Part shown: positions 8,883 to 17,960 of the stretch, in pieces
Layout of the letters: the number at the start of each line of letters is the position of its first letter
How positions within the stretch are numbered: position 1 is the stretch's first letter
DNA from: Verrucomicrobiales bacterium
GTDB taxonomy: Bacteria > Verrucomicrobiota > Verrucomicrobiia > Verrucomicrobiales > DEV007
Length of the DNA stretch: 64,000 nt
Direction: 5' to 3'
Assembly: GCA_012960505.1 (NCBI GenBank)
Contig: DUBC01000007.1
Span: forward strand, 276,111-340,110
Notes under the pieces: model-generated
Database searches by the model: none
The model's input: the letters and a program-made list of their open reading frames with translations, nothing else
Told to the model about the DNA's origin: nothing
Made by a program: the position numbers and the translations under genes

Positions 8883-11800
8883 ATGTTCAATTTCTACCCC
8901 AGCACTCTGATTCACACGGCATTGGGGTGCATCTTCATTATGGCGGCGGATATTTCCCGATCAGCCGAATCGTCACTGGATCAGCTGGCAAAGGAGTTTC
9001 CACAGCAAGTCCGCCCGCTCGTACAGAAGTATTGTGCCGATTGTCACTCCGCTAAAAAGAAAAAAGGCGAATTGGACCTGACACTATTCCATACGGCCGA
9101 TGACATTCGCAATGCCACTCGTGTTTGGCAGAAGGTGATCCGTCAGTTGCGCGATGGTGAGATGCCGCCCAAAAAGAATCCTCAACCATCGGCCGATGAA
9201 CGGAAGCGACTGATCAACTGGACTGAGCAATTCGTGTTGGCCGATGCCGTTCAGCGTGCCGGTGATCCTGGACTTGTGCTCATGCGGCGACTGACGCGCG
9301 CAGAATACAATTATACGATCCGAGATCTGATTGGCATCGACCTCCGCCCCGCGGAAAAGTTCCTCGAAGACTCCGTGGCCGGCGAAGGTTTTGCCAACAC
9401 GGGCGAAGCGTTGATCATGGCGCCTGATCTCATTCCGAAATATCTGGAAGCGGCCCGACAGGTGTCGGCGCACGCGGTGCTTACGCCATCCGGGATCCGA
9501 TTTTCGCCGAGCAACGATCCGCACGACTGGATAGCCGAGGCAGCACAGAGGATCAAAGACTTTTATGCTCGGTACACTGACCGCAATGGACGCCTGCCAT
9601 TAGCCGACTACCTGGAAACAACACTGCGCTACCGTGACCGGGATCCGTCTGTGAGTCTGTCGCTGGAAGAATTTGCCGCGCAACGAAGTCACACACTCGG
9701 ACGTAAATTGAGCGCGAAATACCTACGGATACTTTGGACCGCATTTAACGATCCACACCCGACGGGAGTGATGTCGGACGTGCTCCGACAGTGGCGCGCA
9801 TCAAAGACGGGTGCAGAGGAAGGACTGCATGTCGCAGCGGCACGCATTGTAGTCGCTAACAGCAGCAATCCTGGTGCCGGTATGACGTTCGGTGTTCCGG
9901 TGCCTTATGGGATTCCGGACGCCTCCGGAAATACGGCTGATCAGGGTTTTATATGGGGTTCTGGCAGTCACGTTGTCGTCGATTTTGGCACTGCAAAAAT
10001 GATAGACCGCGTCTACTTCGTTAGCGGGTACGGTGGCGGAAAGCGGGGTGCAGAAATGGAAATTTCCCATGCGTCAGCGCCCGCAGGCCCGTATACGGTA
10101 CCACAAGGAGGAACAATTCAATACAACACGTTGATCGGCGGCGGAGTTCTACGAAGTGGCGGCGAGGCGCCCGACAGCACGGGCTACTATCAATATAGAT
10201 TCAAACCGGCCACGGCCCGATACTGGCGAATTGCCATGGTTCGAGTCACCGACGGGCATATGCCTCGAACGACGTCCTTTCACTTTGGTCCGATATCCGA
10301 TGTCGCGAACATCTCCGGATTGCAGACGAGGCTGTGGAAAATCAACGGGCAGGACAATCACCTAATAGGTTCGATTGGATTGTTTGGATCGCATGTGATG
10401 CCGTTGGACGAGGAATCGGGAATGCCGAGAATCTACGCTGACGAATATGCGTCGTTTGCCAAACTGTTTCCGGTGGCGGCCTGTTTCGCTCCCGTAATAC
10501 CGGTCAACCGGGATGTGACGGTTCAATTGTCGCTCCGCCAAGACGAAGCCCTCTCTCGCTTGATCCTCGATGAACGCGAACAACAGCAACTGGATCGTTT
10601 GTGGGACGATCTACAATACATTTCGCAGGAGCCCGTTGAAGTGCTTTACAACACAAAGCAATTCGTCGGTTTTCAGCCCGCGGATCGCATCCAAAACACA
10701 AAAAAATTCTCTGCTATGATCCCGTCGCTTGAAGCCACGGCAGCGGCGTTCCAGCAGTCCGTGCGGGCTTCAGAACCGCGGCAATTGACCGCCGTCATTG
10801 ATCTGGCCGGGCGCGCGTGGCGACGTCCACTCGCCGAGGCGGAAGACAACGAACTGCGGCAGTTGTACAAAACGCTGCGTCGCAAGCAGAAGTTTTCACA
10901 TGAAGATGCCCTCCGGGGAGTGTTGACTCGAATGCTGGTTTCGCCACACTTTCTGTATCGCATCGAACGCCCGGCCGAAGGGGAAGAAGCCGTCATTCTA
11001 TCTGATTGGGAATTGGCGAGCAGGTTGAGCTATTTTCTCTGGTCATCGCTGCCGGACGACCCGTTGCGGACGGCTGCGGCCGGCGGCGGGCTCCAGCGGG
11101 AAGATGTTCTCACGACACAAGCAACCCGCATGCTGAATGATCCACGCGCACGTGCGTTGGCGATCGAGTTTGCCGGTCAGTGGTTACAGTTCCGTGCCTT
11201 CGATCAGTACGACGGAAAAAGTGAATCGCGTTTTCCTGAGTTCACGTCCGATTTGAGATCCGCTATGGGTCAGGAGGCTACCGACTTTATCATGGAAATC
11301 ATTCGCAACGATCGCAGCGTTCTCGAGATACTGCAGGCTGACTACACGTTTTTAAATGACGAACTGGCTGCCCATTACAAGATTCCTAATGTTAAAGGCT
11401 CGAGTTTCCGGCTAGTCGAAGGGGTAAGCCAATTCGGACGCGGTGGAATCCTCGCCATGGGCAGCGTACTGACGAAGCAATCAGGTGCGCTGCGAACCAG
11501 CCCCGTGCTGCGGGGCACATGGATTGTCGAAACATTGCTCGGTCGCGATATCCCCAACCCCCCGGACGATGTCCCGCAATTGCCCAGCGACGAAGTCGAC
11601 AAAGACCGGTTAACGATGCGACAACGACTCGAGCGGCATCGTGCTGATGCAGCGTGCTCGACGTGCCACGCTAAGATCGATCCATACGGATTCGCCCTAG
11701 AAGCCTACGACCCAATCGGCCGACTTCGTGACGAGGACCTGCTTGGTAATTCTATCGACGCACACGCCGAACAAAAAAATGGAAAATCGTTCGAAGGCCT

Positions 11801-12044
11801 GAAAGGACTGCAGACTTACCTGCTTGAGAATCAGGACGAGTTCATAAAACAATTTTGTCAAAAACTACTGGGATACGCGTTGGGGCGTGCGGTCGAACTT
11901 TCTGACGAGCCATTGCTGGCCGACATGCAAATGCAATTGGCACAGAATGGATATCGCTTTTCGGCAGCGGTACTGTCCATTGTGAAGAGCCGCCAGTTTC
12001 GCAAGCATCGCAGCAGAAATCATCCTCTGGAGACATCACTATGA
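8883..12044 (+). CDS. DUF1587/DUF1595/DUF1592/DUF1588/DUF1585 secreted CxxCH protein
   Basis: A 1053-residue PVC cytochrome-like protein. After a signal peptide comes a haem-type motif CADCH (51-55), then a DUF1587 region (LTRAEYNYTIRDLIGIDL near 140). From about 310 to 480 lies an all-beta insertion resembling a discoidin or carbohydrate-binding fold (VVVDFGTAKMIDRVYFVSGY, ARYWRIAMVRV). DUF1595 and DUF1592 follow at about 640-820 (ILSDWELASRLSYFLWSSLP), then DUF1588 (RGGILAMGSVLTKQSGALRT) with CSTCH at 925-929 (followed by AKIDPYGFALEAYDPIGR), and DUF1585 at the end. The family is always secreted and paired with DUF1552, and no reaction is proven. Its stop overlaps the next start as ATGA, so the two are translationally coupled. 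G+C is clearly above the window average. Confidence 0.9.
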   Translation: MFNFYPSTLIHTALGCIFIMAADISRSAESSLDQLAKEFPQQVRPLVQKYCADCHSAKKKKGELDLTLFHTADDIRNATRVWQKVIRQLRDGEMPPKKNPQPSADERKRLINWTEQFVLADAVQRAGDPGLVLMRRLTRAEYNYTIRDLIGIDLRPAEKFLEDSVAGEGFANTGEALIMAPDLIPKYLEAARQVSAHAVLTPSGIRFSPSNDPHDWIAEAAQRIKDFYARYTDRNGRLPLADYLETTLRYRDRDPSVSLSLEEFAAQRSHTLGRKLSAKYLRILWTAFNDPHPTGVMSDVLRQWRASKTGAEEGLHVAAARIVVANSSNPGAGMTFGVPVPYGIPDASGNTADQGFIWGSGSHVVVDFGTAKMIDRVYFVSGYGGGKRGAEMEISHASAPAGPYTVPQGGTIQYNTLIGGGVLRSGGEAPDSTGYYQYRFKPATARYWRIAMVRVTDGHMPRTTSFHFGPISDVANISGLQTRLWKINGQDNHLIGSIGLFGSHVMPLDEESGMPRIYADEYASFAKLFPVAACFAPVIPVNRDVTVQLSLRQDEALSRLILDEREQQQLDRLWDDLQYISQEPVEVLYNTKQFVGFQPADRIQNTKKFSAMIPSLEATAAAFQQSVRASEPRQLTAVIDLAGRAWRRPLAEAEDNELRQLYKTLRRKQKFSHEDALRGVLTRMLVSPHFLYRIERPAEGEEAVILSDWELASRLSYFLWSSLPDDPLRTAAAGGGLQREDVLTTQATRMLNDPRARALAIEFAGQWLQFRAFDQYDGKSESRFPEFTSDLRSAMGQEATDFIMEIIRNDRSVLEILQADYTFLNDELAAHYKIPNVKGSSFRLVEGVSQFGRGGILAMGSVLTKQSGALRTSPVLRGTWIVETLLGRDIPNPPDDVPQLPSDEVDKDRLTMRQRLERHRADAACSTCHAKIDPYGFALEAYDPIGRLRDEDLLGNSIDAHAEQKNGKSFEGLKGLQTYLLENQDEFIKQFCQKLLGYALGRAVELSDEPLLADMQMQLAQNGYRFSAAVLSIVKSRQFRKHRSRNHPLETSL

Positions 12045-13354
12045 AAAAGTTACGCTTACGAACCTCACGTCGAACCTTCCTGCGCGGAGTAGGTGCTAGC
12101 ATCGCGCTGCCATGGATGGAATCGATCCCGGCATGGGGCAACGATACGATGCCCGATCCTTCGGACGAACCGCCGGTGCGATTTGCCTGTGTCTTTGCCG
12201 GGAACGGTTTCGCAAGTAAACACTGGTGGGCCAAAGAAACCGACCGCGGGCTGGAACTGGGCCCGGTGCTCGCTCCACTGGAACCACACAAGGACAAGCT
12301 CAACTTCATCCGCGGACTCTACAACCCGAACGCACGCGGCTGCGGCATCCATAGCTGCATGACCGGTAATTTATTGACCGGCCTCAGACTTGCATCAGGT
12401 GGACGAATTCGCGCCGGTGTAAGCATGGACCAAATGCTGGCGGAACAGGTTGGCCATGCAACTAAAATCAAAAGCCTGGTGCTAGGGTGTGAGAAGCCCT
12501 ACGCAGGTATCCACGTCGGATACTCGATGCTCTACAGCTCGCACATTTCGTGGTCAGGGCCTACCACGCCGGCGCCCCTGGAGTTATATCCGGCGGTCGC
12601 TTTCGATCGGCTGTTCGGTGACGGCGGAGTGAACCACGGCGACTCTAGCGTGCTGGACGCGGTCCTGTCGGATGCTCGTTCCCTTCGCCATCAGGTAAGC
12701 TTTTCGGATCGCCTCAAACTTGACGAATACCTTAACTCGATCCGCGAAGTGGAACGTCGAATCCAAGATGCAGGCAGGGATAAACGTCTGGAAGGTTGGC
12801 GTCCAATTACCGACAAGCCTACCATGAAACGCCCCGACGACGGGATTCCGCAGGACATCGATGCCCACATGAGACTGATGTCCGATCTGATGGTTCTGGC
12901 GTTCCAAACCGACACTACCCGAGTATGCACGCTGAAGCTTAATAACGACCACTCCGGAATGCGATTTCCGAATCTGGGTATCGACCACATCATCCACCAC
13001 CTCCTGTCGCACGAAGACGACAATCCTGACTGGTTGCGCGTTAACCAGTATTTCCTCAGCCATCTGGCTCGTATCCTCAAGGGACTAGATGCAGTCCAGG
13101 AAGGCGAACGTACCCTGCTGGACAACTCCATGATCTTGTTCTGTTCCAGCATGCTAACTGGAAGTCACGACAACAACCAACTTCCGGTCGTGCTGTGCGG
13201 TGGTGCCGGGGGACAATTGAAAACGGGACGTGTCCTAGACTACTTGGGAGATGATAATCGTAAGATGTCCAGCCTGTACTTGGCATTGATGGACAAAGCA
13301 GGACTACATGTGGACCAATTCGGCGACTCAACTCAGCGACTCGCCGAAATCTGA
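12041..13354 (+). CDS. DUF1552 family Tat-exported protein
   Basis: A 437-residue DUF1552 protein, the standard partner of DUF1592-type proteins in Planctomycetota and Verrucomicrobiota. The N-terminus has a twin-arginine signal (SRRTFLRGVGASIALPWM). Family blocks include RFACVFAGNGFASKHWW, SMDQMLAEQVGHATKIKSLV, LGIDHIIHHLLSH and LLDNSMILFCSSMLTGSHDN. The arrangement of a Tat substrate beside a haem-type partner parallels the DUF1501 plus DUF1553 pair at 0.1-4 kb. It overlaps the previous gene by 4 bases. G+C is high here too, so both genes appear to have arrived together. Confidence 0.9.
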   Translation: MKKLRLRTSRRTFLRGVGASIALPWMESIPAWGNDTMPDPSDEPPVRFACVFAGNGFASKHWWAKETDRGLELGPVLAPLEPHKDKLNFIRGLYNPNARGCGIHSCMTGNLLTGLRLASGGRIRAGVSMDQMLAEQVGHATKIKSLVLGCEKPYAGIHVGYSMLYSSHISWSGPTTPAPLELYPAVAFDRLFGDGGVNHGDSSVLDAVLSDARSLRHQVSFSDRLKLDEYLNSIREVERRIQDAGRDKRLEGWRPITDKPTMKRPDDGIPQDIDAHMRLMSDLMVLAFQTDTTRVCTLKLNNDHSGMRFPNLGIDHIIHHLLSHEDDNPDWLRVNQYFLSHLARILKGLDAVQEGERTLLDNSMILFCSSMLTGSHDNNQLPVVLCGGAGGQLKTGRVLDYLGDDNRKMSSLYLALMDKAGLHVDQFGDSTQRLAEI

Positions 13355-13464
13355 CAAAGCGATAATCTCGTTGAATGAAGAAAGCTCGATGGTGAAATGA
13401 CACGCACTATCCCGATTTCAGACGGCAAGAAGTTTTACCGCTTTACTTTGAATAAATAAGTAGA

Positions 13465-13500
13465 CTTGTCTTTAGCTTTTAGTTGTATGATAGTGTAGGC
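13465..13500 (+). promoter_or_regulatory. Sigma70-like promoter abutting the start codon (leaderless type), copy B
   Basis: TTGTCT (13466-13471), a 17-base spacer and GATAGT (13489-13494). The ATG at 13501 begins 6 bases later. 30 of 36 bases match the block at 6540-6575, with identical spacing to ATG. Confidence 0.6.
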
Positions 13501-14951
13501 ATGGAAAAGCCCGCATTAATAGTTCTCTTAACGCTATTAGCCATACCTCTCCATGCGGCCGCCAATCCATGGAGTACCTTCAAGAAACCGAAGATTGTCA
13601 TCGTCGATAAGGACAAGGGAGTCACCAAGGGATCCGCCCTCGTCCACAAGCTCATCCCCGAGCTTGAAAGCTTTCTCCAGAAGATCGCTCTCGGGGTCTG
13701 CAAGTCGCTCTACAAAAACCCCGAAGAAGTCCCCGTCTTCGACCAGCTCACCTTCGTCCTCGAAGAGTACGACGGGGTCGCCGGAAAGTCCGGCCATCCT
13801 CCCAAAATCCAGATCAACCTCAGCACGACGTATCTCGCAAACCAACAAAAGCGGATGGGTGACGAGGCCATCGAATATGAAATCGCCGGCGTGAACTGGC
13901 ACGAGTGACCCACGGCTATCAGCACGTGCCGCAGCACTGCGGCGGCTATCGCTCCGGCACCGACCATTATGGATTCATCGAAGGCTCGGCCGACGCGATC
14001 AGGATCCTCGCCGGGTATCACAAGACGCGAAAACCTCGGCCGGGTGGCCACTGGAATTCCGGCTATACCACCACCGAATTTTTCATCGTCTGGCTCGCAA
14101 AAAACCGCGATCTCGAGTTCCTTTACAAACTGAATCAGACCTGCAAGACGATCGACCCGTGGAGCTGGGATGCAGCCTGTAAGACCATCCTGGGCAAGGG
14201 TGCAGGCGTGGAGCAACTCTGGAACGAGTACCAGTGGGATCTCAAAGGCGGCGGCAAAGAGGCGGTTGCCAATTTCCAACCTGACAAGGAGATGATCTGT
14301 CATGGAGAGTCCATCCAGTTCAGCAACACCTCGTTCAATGCGCCCACGACCTACGCGTGGACCTTCGAGGGAGGAACCCCAAACACCAGCACTGCAAAGG
14401 CTCCGGTGGTGACCTATGACAAGCCGGGGAAATTTGCGGTTTCCCTCGTCGCCAAGAATGCACACGGAGAGACGAGCAAGAGTCATGCGCGAAAGATTCA
14501 GGTCCTGGACCGAAAGGGAACGGTGACAAATCTCATCGGGCTCCGCGGCGAGATCACCCTGGAGTCGAAGACTCCCGCCATCCGCGGCGAAGGAGTCGGC
14601 AACCTCATCGACAAGAACCCGCAGTCGAAGTTCTGCGTGAAGGAACGCAAGACGCGAATTCAGTATGCCGCCCCCGACAGCTACGAATTGTTTTCCTACG
14701 CCATCACCTCCGCGAACGACTACCCCGGGCGGGATCCTGAGAACTGGACCCTGGAAGGATCAACCGACGGCAGGAAGTGGTCCGAGATCGATCGGCAAAA
14801 GGACCAAGCCTTCGAGGCTCGTCACGAGACGAGACGCTTTGTCGTCGATTGCAAGACAGCCTACCGGTTCTATCGCTGGAATCTCGAAGCCAAGTCCGAG
14901 CAGATCTTCCAGTTCGCAGAGCTCCAAATGCTGGGAATCAGCGGAAAGTAG
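13501..14951 (+). pseudogene. Basic secretory protein family peptidase with PKD and discoidin-like domains, frameshifted in HExxH
   Basis: Two overlapping frames together make one basic-secretory-protein (BSP, plant and bacterial peptidase) protein. Frame 1 (13501-13908, 135 residues) has a signal peptide and the first half of the peptidase, ending VNWHE then TGA. Frame 2 resumes at 13905 as (V)THGYQHVPQHCGGY. Restoring one base gives HE-x-THG, the family's zinc-binding HExxH, so the break lies exactly in the catalytic motif. After the peptidase (GFIEGSADAIRILAGYHK, FFIVWLAKN) come a PKD domain (TYAWTFEGGTPNTSTAKAPV) and a C-terminal F5/8-type beta domain (DPENWTLEGSTDGRKWSEI, YRFYRWNLEA). 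No slippery heptamer is present, so mutation or a sequence error is likelier than recoding. High G+C. Confidence 0.85.
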
Positions 14952-15198
14952 CTTGCAGCGCAACGGGCAAAGACGCCATCGGTTCGTGAAGGTCCTCCAT
15001 CATCTTGCGATAGAGTTCGATCATGCGTTCCTTCTCCTCCGCCTGTTCCGCCGAGCGATCGACGTTCTCGCCGGGTTGACGAAAAACGTCGTAGAATTCC
15101 CCAGACTTCGGTTCGTTGATCTTCTTCTTGGCGCTGATGACCCACTTGTAGTTACTGCTAAGACTTTCCTTTTTCAAGCGTTCGTAGAGACCTCGGGA
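14938..15198 (-). pseudogene. C-terminal remnant of a sulfatase
   Basis: The minus-strand frame reads SRGLYERLKKESLSSNYKWV, then a basic stretch, then SGEFYDVFRQPGENVDRS and an amphipathic helix. That is the usual layout of a sulfatase C-terminus (RYKWI, EELYDLENDPGE pattern). A TGA closes the frame upstream at 15199-15201 and no sulfatase core is found, so only the tail survives. It overlaps the end of the BSP gene by 14 bases. Its G+C matches the neighbouring high-G+C block. Confidence 0.55.
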
Positions 15199-15332
15199 TC
15201 ATGAATCTCAGACCCTGACGCCCCCTACTCTGTGGAAAGATTCAGTAGTTAATCCTTGTCAAAAATCTTCATGACCTCCTAGTTAGATAGAGACTTGAAC
15301 TCTTTTTTTATTACCTATTCCTTCAAAGATTC

Positions 15333-15425
15333 TTACTTTGAATCAACGGATTCCTTCTTCTCACCACACCCCACAAGAAGCAGGGGCAGTGATACAATGA
15401 TAAGGAATAAGAGTGCGGGGTTCAT
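15333..15425 (-). CDS. Tiny lipoprotein, 30 residues
   Basis: A short minus-strand ORF encodes MNPALLFLIIVSLPLLLVGC followed by GEKKESVDSK. A hydrophobic signal segment ends in the lipobox LVGC, leaving a mature charged peptide of 11 residues anchored to the membrane through the lipidated cysteine. Peptides of this kind are easily missed by annotation because of length. The region just upstream and the first codons are part of a 31-base repeat also found at 8763-8793. A GAGGAG lies about 19 bases upstream, rather far for a ribosome-binding site. The function is unknown, and chance cannot be excluded for such a short ORF. Confidence 0.5.
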   Translation of the reverse strand: MNPALLFLIIVSLPLLLVGCGEKKESVDSK

Positions 15426-15435
15426 GGGTTATTCT
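15405..15435. repeat. Dispersed 31-base repeat, copy 2
   Basis: Differs from 8763-8793 at 3 of 31 positions and covers the start of the small lipoprotein gene. The two copies flank the high-G+C block that holds the DUF1592, DUF1552 and BSP genes. Confidence 0.6.
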
Positions 15436-15725
15436 GCTTCGGTCTCCTCTATGAATTAACGGGTTCGCCTTTGCTGCCCCGAAACTTTTCAGAAATCTCT
15501 TCACCGCTCTTTCAGTTTTCTTCCGCTTTCTTCTGCCCATTTCCATGCCCCCAGTAAGTCTGTAGCTTATCGCAATATCAAGTGATGGATATTAATGTGT
15601 TATGCCCAGTAGATAATTGTCGTGACAGAGTCAGTACGTTTCGATTCTTTGGATTTCTGCCTCGTTTGCCGCAAGTCGTTCACTGGCACTAACAATTCAA
15701 GTATCAGCACAAGCAGCATGAGTTG
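15426..15725. other. Intergenic stretch, no gene recognised
   Basis: Some 300 bases with no credible coding region on either strand. It separates the remnant-rich end of the plus-strand block from the head-group cassette and could carry the latter's terminator, but I see no clear hairpin with a T tract. Confidence 0.4.
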
Positions 15726-16367
15726 TCAGGGTTCTTGAATTAGTAAATCGCAGATTTTTTGTGGATTTATTTCCGACACATACTTGTTGTGCGCTCTTAC
15801 CCAAATGTCCTTAAAAATTTCCACTGGCCGATCGTCTCTCTTCAAACGTCTTCTTTCTTCAAAGCGTCTTAGTGCAACAGAAGCATCAACTTCGAGATAT
15901 ATTCTGTAGTTGAAAATGTTGTTTAGATGGGGCTTGAAGATAAAAATACCTTCCACAATGACTATTCCATTGCTTGTCGAAGCTACATCAACCGCTTCTC
16001 TTGCTTTTTGAAAGTCAATGATTGACTCGTAATATCTCTCAAAATCGTTTTCATTCCAGTTACCTGAAGCAAAGACACGGTAGGTTTCCTTTTCAACTTT
16101 CTGGTTGTTGAAATCATCAATATGAAAAATCTCATTGTTGATTCCCGACTGCTTCAATTCACCTGACAGATCCTTGGCAAGGGTGGTTTTCCCCGCGCAA
16201 TCGATTCCATTAATGCCAATGATGTAGGGCGAGTTTTGTTTTTTGTCCCGTTCGTAATTGGACTCGATGATTTTGAACGTGTTTTCCATGACTGACTGGA
16301 GTGTCTCCAGAAAAGACTGCGGGACTCTATTTGTCTGCAATCTTGTGTGAATCTGAGTGTTGGTCAT
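15726..16367 (-). CDS. Uridine kinase-like P-loop small-molecule kinase
   Basis: A roughly 213-residue P-loop kinase of the uridine kinase/phosphoribulokinase group. The Walker A motif is GINGIDCAGKTT (about residues 51-62), followed by a Walker B-like FHIDDFNN and the GIVIVEGIFIF block typical of uridine kinases. The C-terminal part has RRFEERRRLKRDDRP, a lid-like basic segment. The likely reaction is ATP-dependent phosphorylation of a small alcohol or nucleoside-like substrate. I chose the ATG at 16367 over a TTG at 16373; either overlaps the upstream CDP-alcohol phosphotransferase gene by about 40 bases, so cotranslation is likely. In this setting it could phosphorylate the alcohol that is then cytidylylated. 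This role is inferred only from the neighbours. Confidence 0.75.
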   Translation of the reverse strand: MTNTQIHTRLQTNRVPQSFLETLQSVMENTFKIIESNYERDKKQNSPYIIGINGIDCAGKTTLAKDLSGELKQSGINNEIFHIDDFNNQKVEKETYRVFASGNWNENDFERYYESIIDFQKAREAVDVASTSNGIVIVEGIFIFKPHLNNIFNYRIYLEVDASVALRRFEERRRLKRDDRPVEIFKDIWVRAHNKYVSEINPQKICDLLIQEP

Positions 16368-17142
16368 GGGCAAGTTGCTGTCCGCGTTGGCAGCAGCGAA
16401 TGATACCCCAAAAAAGCTGACTCACGGCAAAAACCCAAAGCATGGGGATCAGGGTGGAAGGGATAATCAGTGCCAGTGAAAGCATAAATACAAAAACGCC
16501 TTCATCAAAATTGAAAAGTTTTCTCTGTTCCTTCAGGAACCACATCAAGTTGTTTCCCAAACCTTTGTCAAGTCCGCCGAATTCATCCAACTGTTTCTGA
16601 AGGACAGAACTAGCCCGGGATATTTCTGTGAGATATTCCTTGTCGCGCTCCATTTCAGAATGAATAGCCACATATTTTACATACCCGCGCAGGGCGTAAA
16701 AACATACACCGATGAAGGCCAAAAGTATTGGAGTCACAGCTGCTTGAGTCTGCATATACCCTGCATAGGCAATGGCACCAAACCAACCGAACACTTGCAA
16801 GTGGTCGGTTGCTTTATCGTAAAGACCACCTGACCGGGAAACCGTCCCCCTGTACCTGGCCATTTGTCCGTCCATGCAGTCCAGAATATGGCTGACATGA
16901 ATCAAAACGGCGGCCGCAACATAGAAAGCAATGCCAAGACTATCTTCTGAACTCCCAAGGCAAATGAAGACCGCGGATGCCAGAGCGACGATGAAGGAAA
17001 GCAAGGTGATCAAGTTGGGTGTTATCCAGGCAATATCGACAACGAACCAATTACAAACAACCGCCAGAGGTGAGGTTACAAATGAGGACCACCACTCATC
17101 ATTTGGATTTTTTGTCGCCCAGATGCGCTTGAATTTACCCAT
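16327..17142 (-). CDS. CDP-alcohol phosphotransferase (membrane)
   Basis: A 271-residue integral membrane enzyme with a perfect CDP-alcohol phosphotransferase signature: D88-x2-D91-G-x2-A-R96-x8-G105-x3-D109-x3-D113 (DCMDGQMARYRG then SGGLYDKATD). Several hydrophobic segments flank it (about 40-62, 70-86, 115-155 and 210-250). The family transfers a phospho-alcohol from a CDP-linked donor to an acceptor lipid or alcohol. A soluble stretch of about 50 residues between helices (GYVKYVAIHSEMERDKEYLT onward) is longer than in PgsA-type enzymes. The adjacent nucleotidyltransferase can supply the CDP donor. The second CDP-alcohol phosphotransferase in the window (pgsA at 63.2 kb) is the housekeeping one, so this copy is likely for a special head group. 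Confidence 0.88.
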   Translation of the reverse strand: MGKFKRIWATKNPNDEWWSSFVTSPLAVVCNWFVVDIAWITPNLITLLSFIVALASAVFICLGSSEDSLGIAFYVAAAVLIHVSHILDCMDGQMARYRGTVSRSGGLYDKATDHLQVFGWFGAIAYAGYMQTQAAVTPILLAFIGVCFYALRGYVKYVAIHSEMERDKEYLTEISRASSVLQKQLDEFGGLDKGLGNNLMWFLKEQRKLFNFDEGVFVFMLSLALIIPSTLIPMLWVFAVSQLFWGIIRCCQRGQQLAHDQHSDSHKIADK

Positions 17143-17222
17143 GAAATTTCACAAAAAATGTGGCGTCCTTTTCAGGCATTGCTGGTTCTTCCACTGTATC
17201 AGAAGGCCTCATCGTGGATGAA

Positions 17223-17960
17223 TTACGCGGGAACGAATTGTTCCATTGAAGTAGATTGTTGGTCAGATACCCATGCCTGCAGCCGGTTATAGTCGGCCAG
17301 GTTGTCGACTTCACTCCAAAAAATCCCGGATACATCCACGTGATGAACCGGCAGACCGTCAGTAATGAACATATATAGAACCCCTTCCCACCAGTTCCGA
17401 AAATCGCCATCGGATATCATTTGGTTCAACCTGTTTTTGAAGGTTGCGATGAATCGACCGTCAATACGAACGATCCCGACATATTCGCAATCGGTCTCGT
17501 GGTTCCCGAGCTGGTTGCCTGTTTTATAAATGCGATCCCCTTGCACGCCAAACCGGAAGTCAGCATTTTCTATACGCGTGCAATCGGACAACATCACACA
17601 ATCTTTAGACTGTTTCAGGGTAAGATCGAGTATTCCCTCCTCAAAAAACAAATCTGCATTCATCAGGATTGTGTCTTCTGTAAGCAACTTATTTGCCAGC
17701 CATAGGGAAGCGATACTGTTGGTCACTTGATAGAACGGATTGTGGAAAAACTGCACGCCGCAACCTGCAAGCTCCTGATGGATGAGATGACTGTTATATC
17801 CCGTGACTACTGTAATGTCTTTGATATCCCGTTGATGGAATAAATCGATGATCCGCCTAATCAACGTCTGGCCATCTATTGTGAGCAGGCATTTTGGTTT
17901 GTCTCCCAGAATGCGGTTAAGTCGTGCACCGATTCCGGCGGCCATAATGATAACTTTCAT
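17223..17960 (-). CDS. NTP transferase, probable phospho-alcohol or phosphonate cytidylyltransferase
   Basis: A 245-residue nucleotidyltransferase (GT-A-like fold). The N-terminal signature MKVIIMAAGIGARLNR and the PKCLLTIDG loop give the NTP-binding site; VVTGYNSHLI and ILMNADLFFEEGIL follow. The size and pattern match LicC/PntC-like cytidylyltransferases acting on phosphocholine, phosphoethanolamine-like or phosphonate substrates, although sugar-1-phosphate enzymes are related. Its start overlaps the aminotransferase stop as ATGA. The next gene is a CDP-alcohol phosphotransferase, which makes CTP the likely donor and a CDP-alcohol the likely product. Substrate identity is inference. Confidence 0.8.
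   Translation of the reverse strand: MKVIIMAAGIGARLNRILGDKPKCLLTIDGQTLIRRIIDLFHQRDIKDITVVTGYNSHLIHQELAGCGVQFFHNPFYQVTNSIASLWLANKLLTEDTILMNADLFFEEGILDLTLKQSKDCVMLSDCTRIENADFRFGVQGDRIYKTGNQLGNHETDCEYVGIVRIDGRFIATFKNRLNQMISDGDFRNWWEGVLYMFITDGLPVHHVDVSGIFWSEVDNLADYNRLQAWVSDQQSTSMEQFVPA

Noticed and set aside
9084..13403. Long antisense ORFs under the DUF1592 and DUF1552 genes
   Set aside because: Arise from high G+C content on the opposite strand; no domain patterns.
13890..13915. Programmed -1 frameshift in the BSP gene
   Set aside because: No X-XXY-YYZ slippery heptamer or downstream pseudoknot; kept only as a low-probability alternative.
14665..15204. Plus-strand 179-residue ORF over the BSP end
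   Set aside because: Ser/Pro/Arg-rich, shadow of the BSP frame, and covers the antisense sulfatase remnant.
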